NCBI GenBank assembly: GCA_030631505.1
Contig: DAOVKX010000027.1
Location: 1 to 12,026, forward strand
Length of the DNA stretch: 12,026 nucleotides
Direction: 5' to 3'
From: Candidatus Nanohaloarchaea archaeon
Lineage (GTDB): Archaea > EX4484-52 > DAOVKX01
The notes beneath the pieces are model-generated. The model was not told where the DNA came from and searched no databases. It saw only the letters and a list, made by a program, of their open reading frames with translations. Below are positions 12,022 through 12,026 of the stretch, piece after piece (position 1 is the first letter of the stretch; each line of letters opens with the position of its first letter). Made by a program: the position numbers and the translations under genes.

Positions 12022-12026
12022 ATAAT

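Noticed and set aside
1..12026. CRISPR array, insertion sequence or prophage
   Set aside because: No regularly spaced direct repeats, transposase, integrase or long terminal inverted repeats seen on either strand.

Overview
The window is from an archaeal genome. The evidence is the archaeal RNA polymerase / ribosomal operon in its conserved order (rpoH, rpoB'', rpoB', rpoA', rpoA'', rpl30e, nusA, rps12, rps7), split B and A polymerase subunits, archaeal TATA-type promoters, Shine-Dalgarno sites of the GGTGA type, TTG starts, and a tRNA gene interrupted by two archaeal (bulge-helix-bulge type) introns. The sequence is AT-rich. I cannot place it in a phylum with confidence; several divergent residues in otherwise invariant motifs would fit a fast-evolving lineage (DPANN-like or another little-sampled archaeon), but that is inference.

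Layout. Positions 1-322 (minus) hold the N-terminus of a restriction-modification protein that runs off the left edge. Positions 463-846 (minus) encode an unknown charged helical protein. A 37-residue ORF (972-1085, plus) diverges from it. Positions 1088-1187 hold a promoter plus a GC-rich hairpin, perhaps a small RNA or a 16-residue micro-ORF. Positions 1190-1470 hold no gene I can support. A tRNA-Lys(CUU) gene spans 1516-1778: a 55-nt intron near the anticodon and a 134-nt intron in the T-loop. Twenty-two bases later the polymerase operon begins: rpoH (1801), rpoB'' (2040), one 1426-codon ORF carrying both RpoB' and RpoA' (3529-7809), and rpoA'' (7811-9031). After a 181-base gap come rpl30e and nusA, then a 176-base gap, then rps12 and rps7. 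A DMT-family (EamA) transporter gene faces the operon at the right end (11185-12021, minus); the elongation factor and S10 genes that often follow rps7 are not here.

Function. The operon encodes the large catalytic part of RNA polymerase together with a NusA-like KH protein and the decoding-centre ribosomal proteins eL30, uS12 and uS7, so transcription and translation components are co-expressed. Genes are tightly coupled: rpoH/rpoB'' and rpoB''/rpoB' overlap, rpoA' and rpoA'' are one base apart, and the nusA and rps7 Shine-Dalgarno sites include the preceding stop codon.

Most notable points: the in-frame joining of RpoB' to RpoA', which puts both double-psi barrels of the active site in one chain but lies one base away from a normal stop; the T-loop intron with a textbook splice motif, possibly containing the operon promoter; unusual residues in the RpoA'' trigger loop and in the uS12 decoding loop; and near-duplicate translation-initiation regions upstream of rpl30e and rps12.
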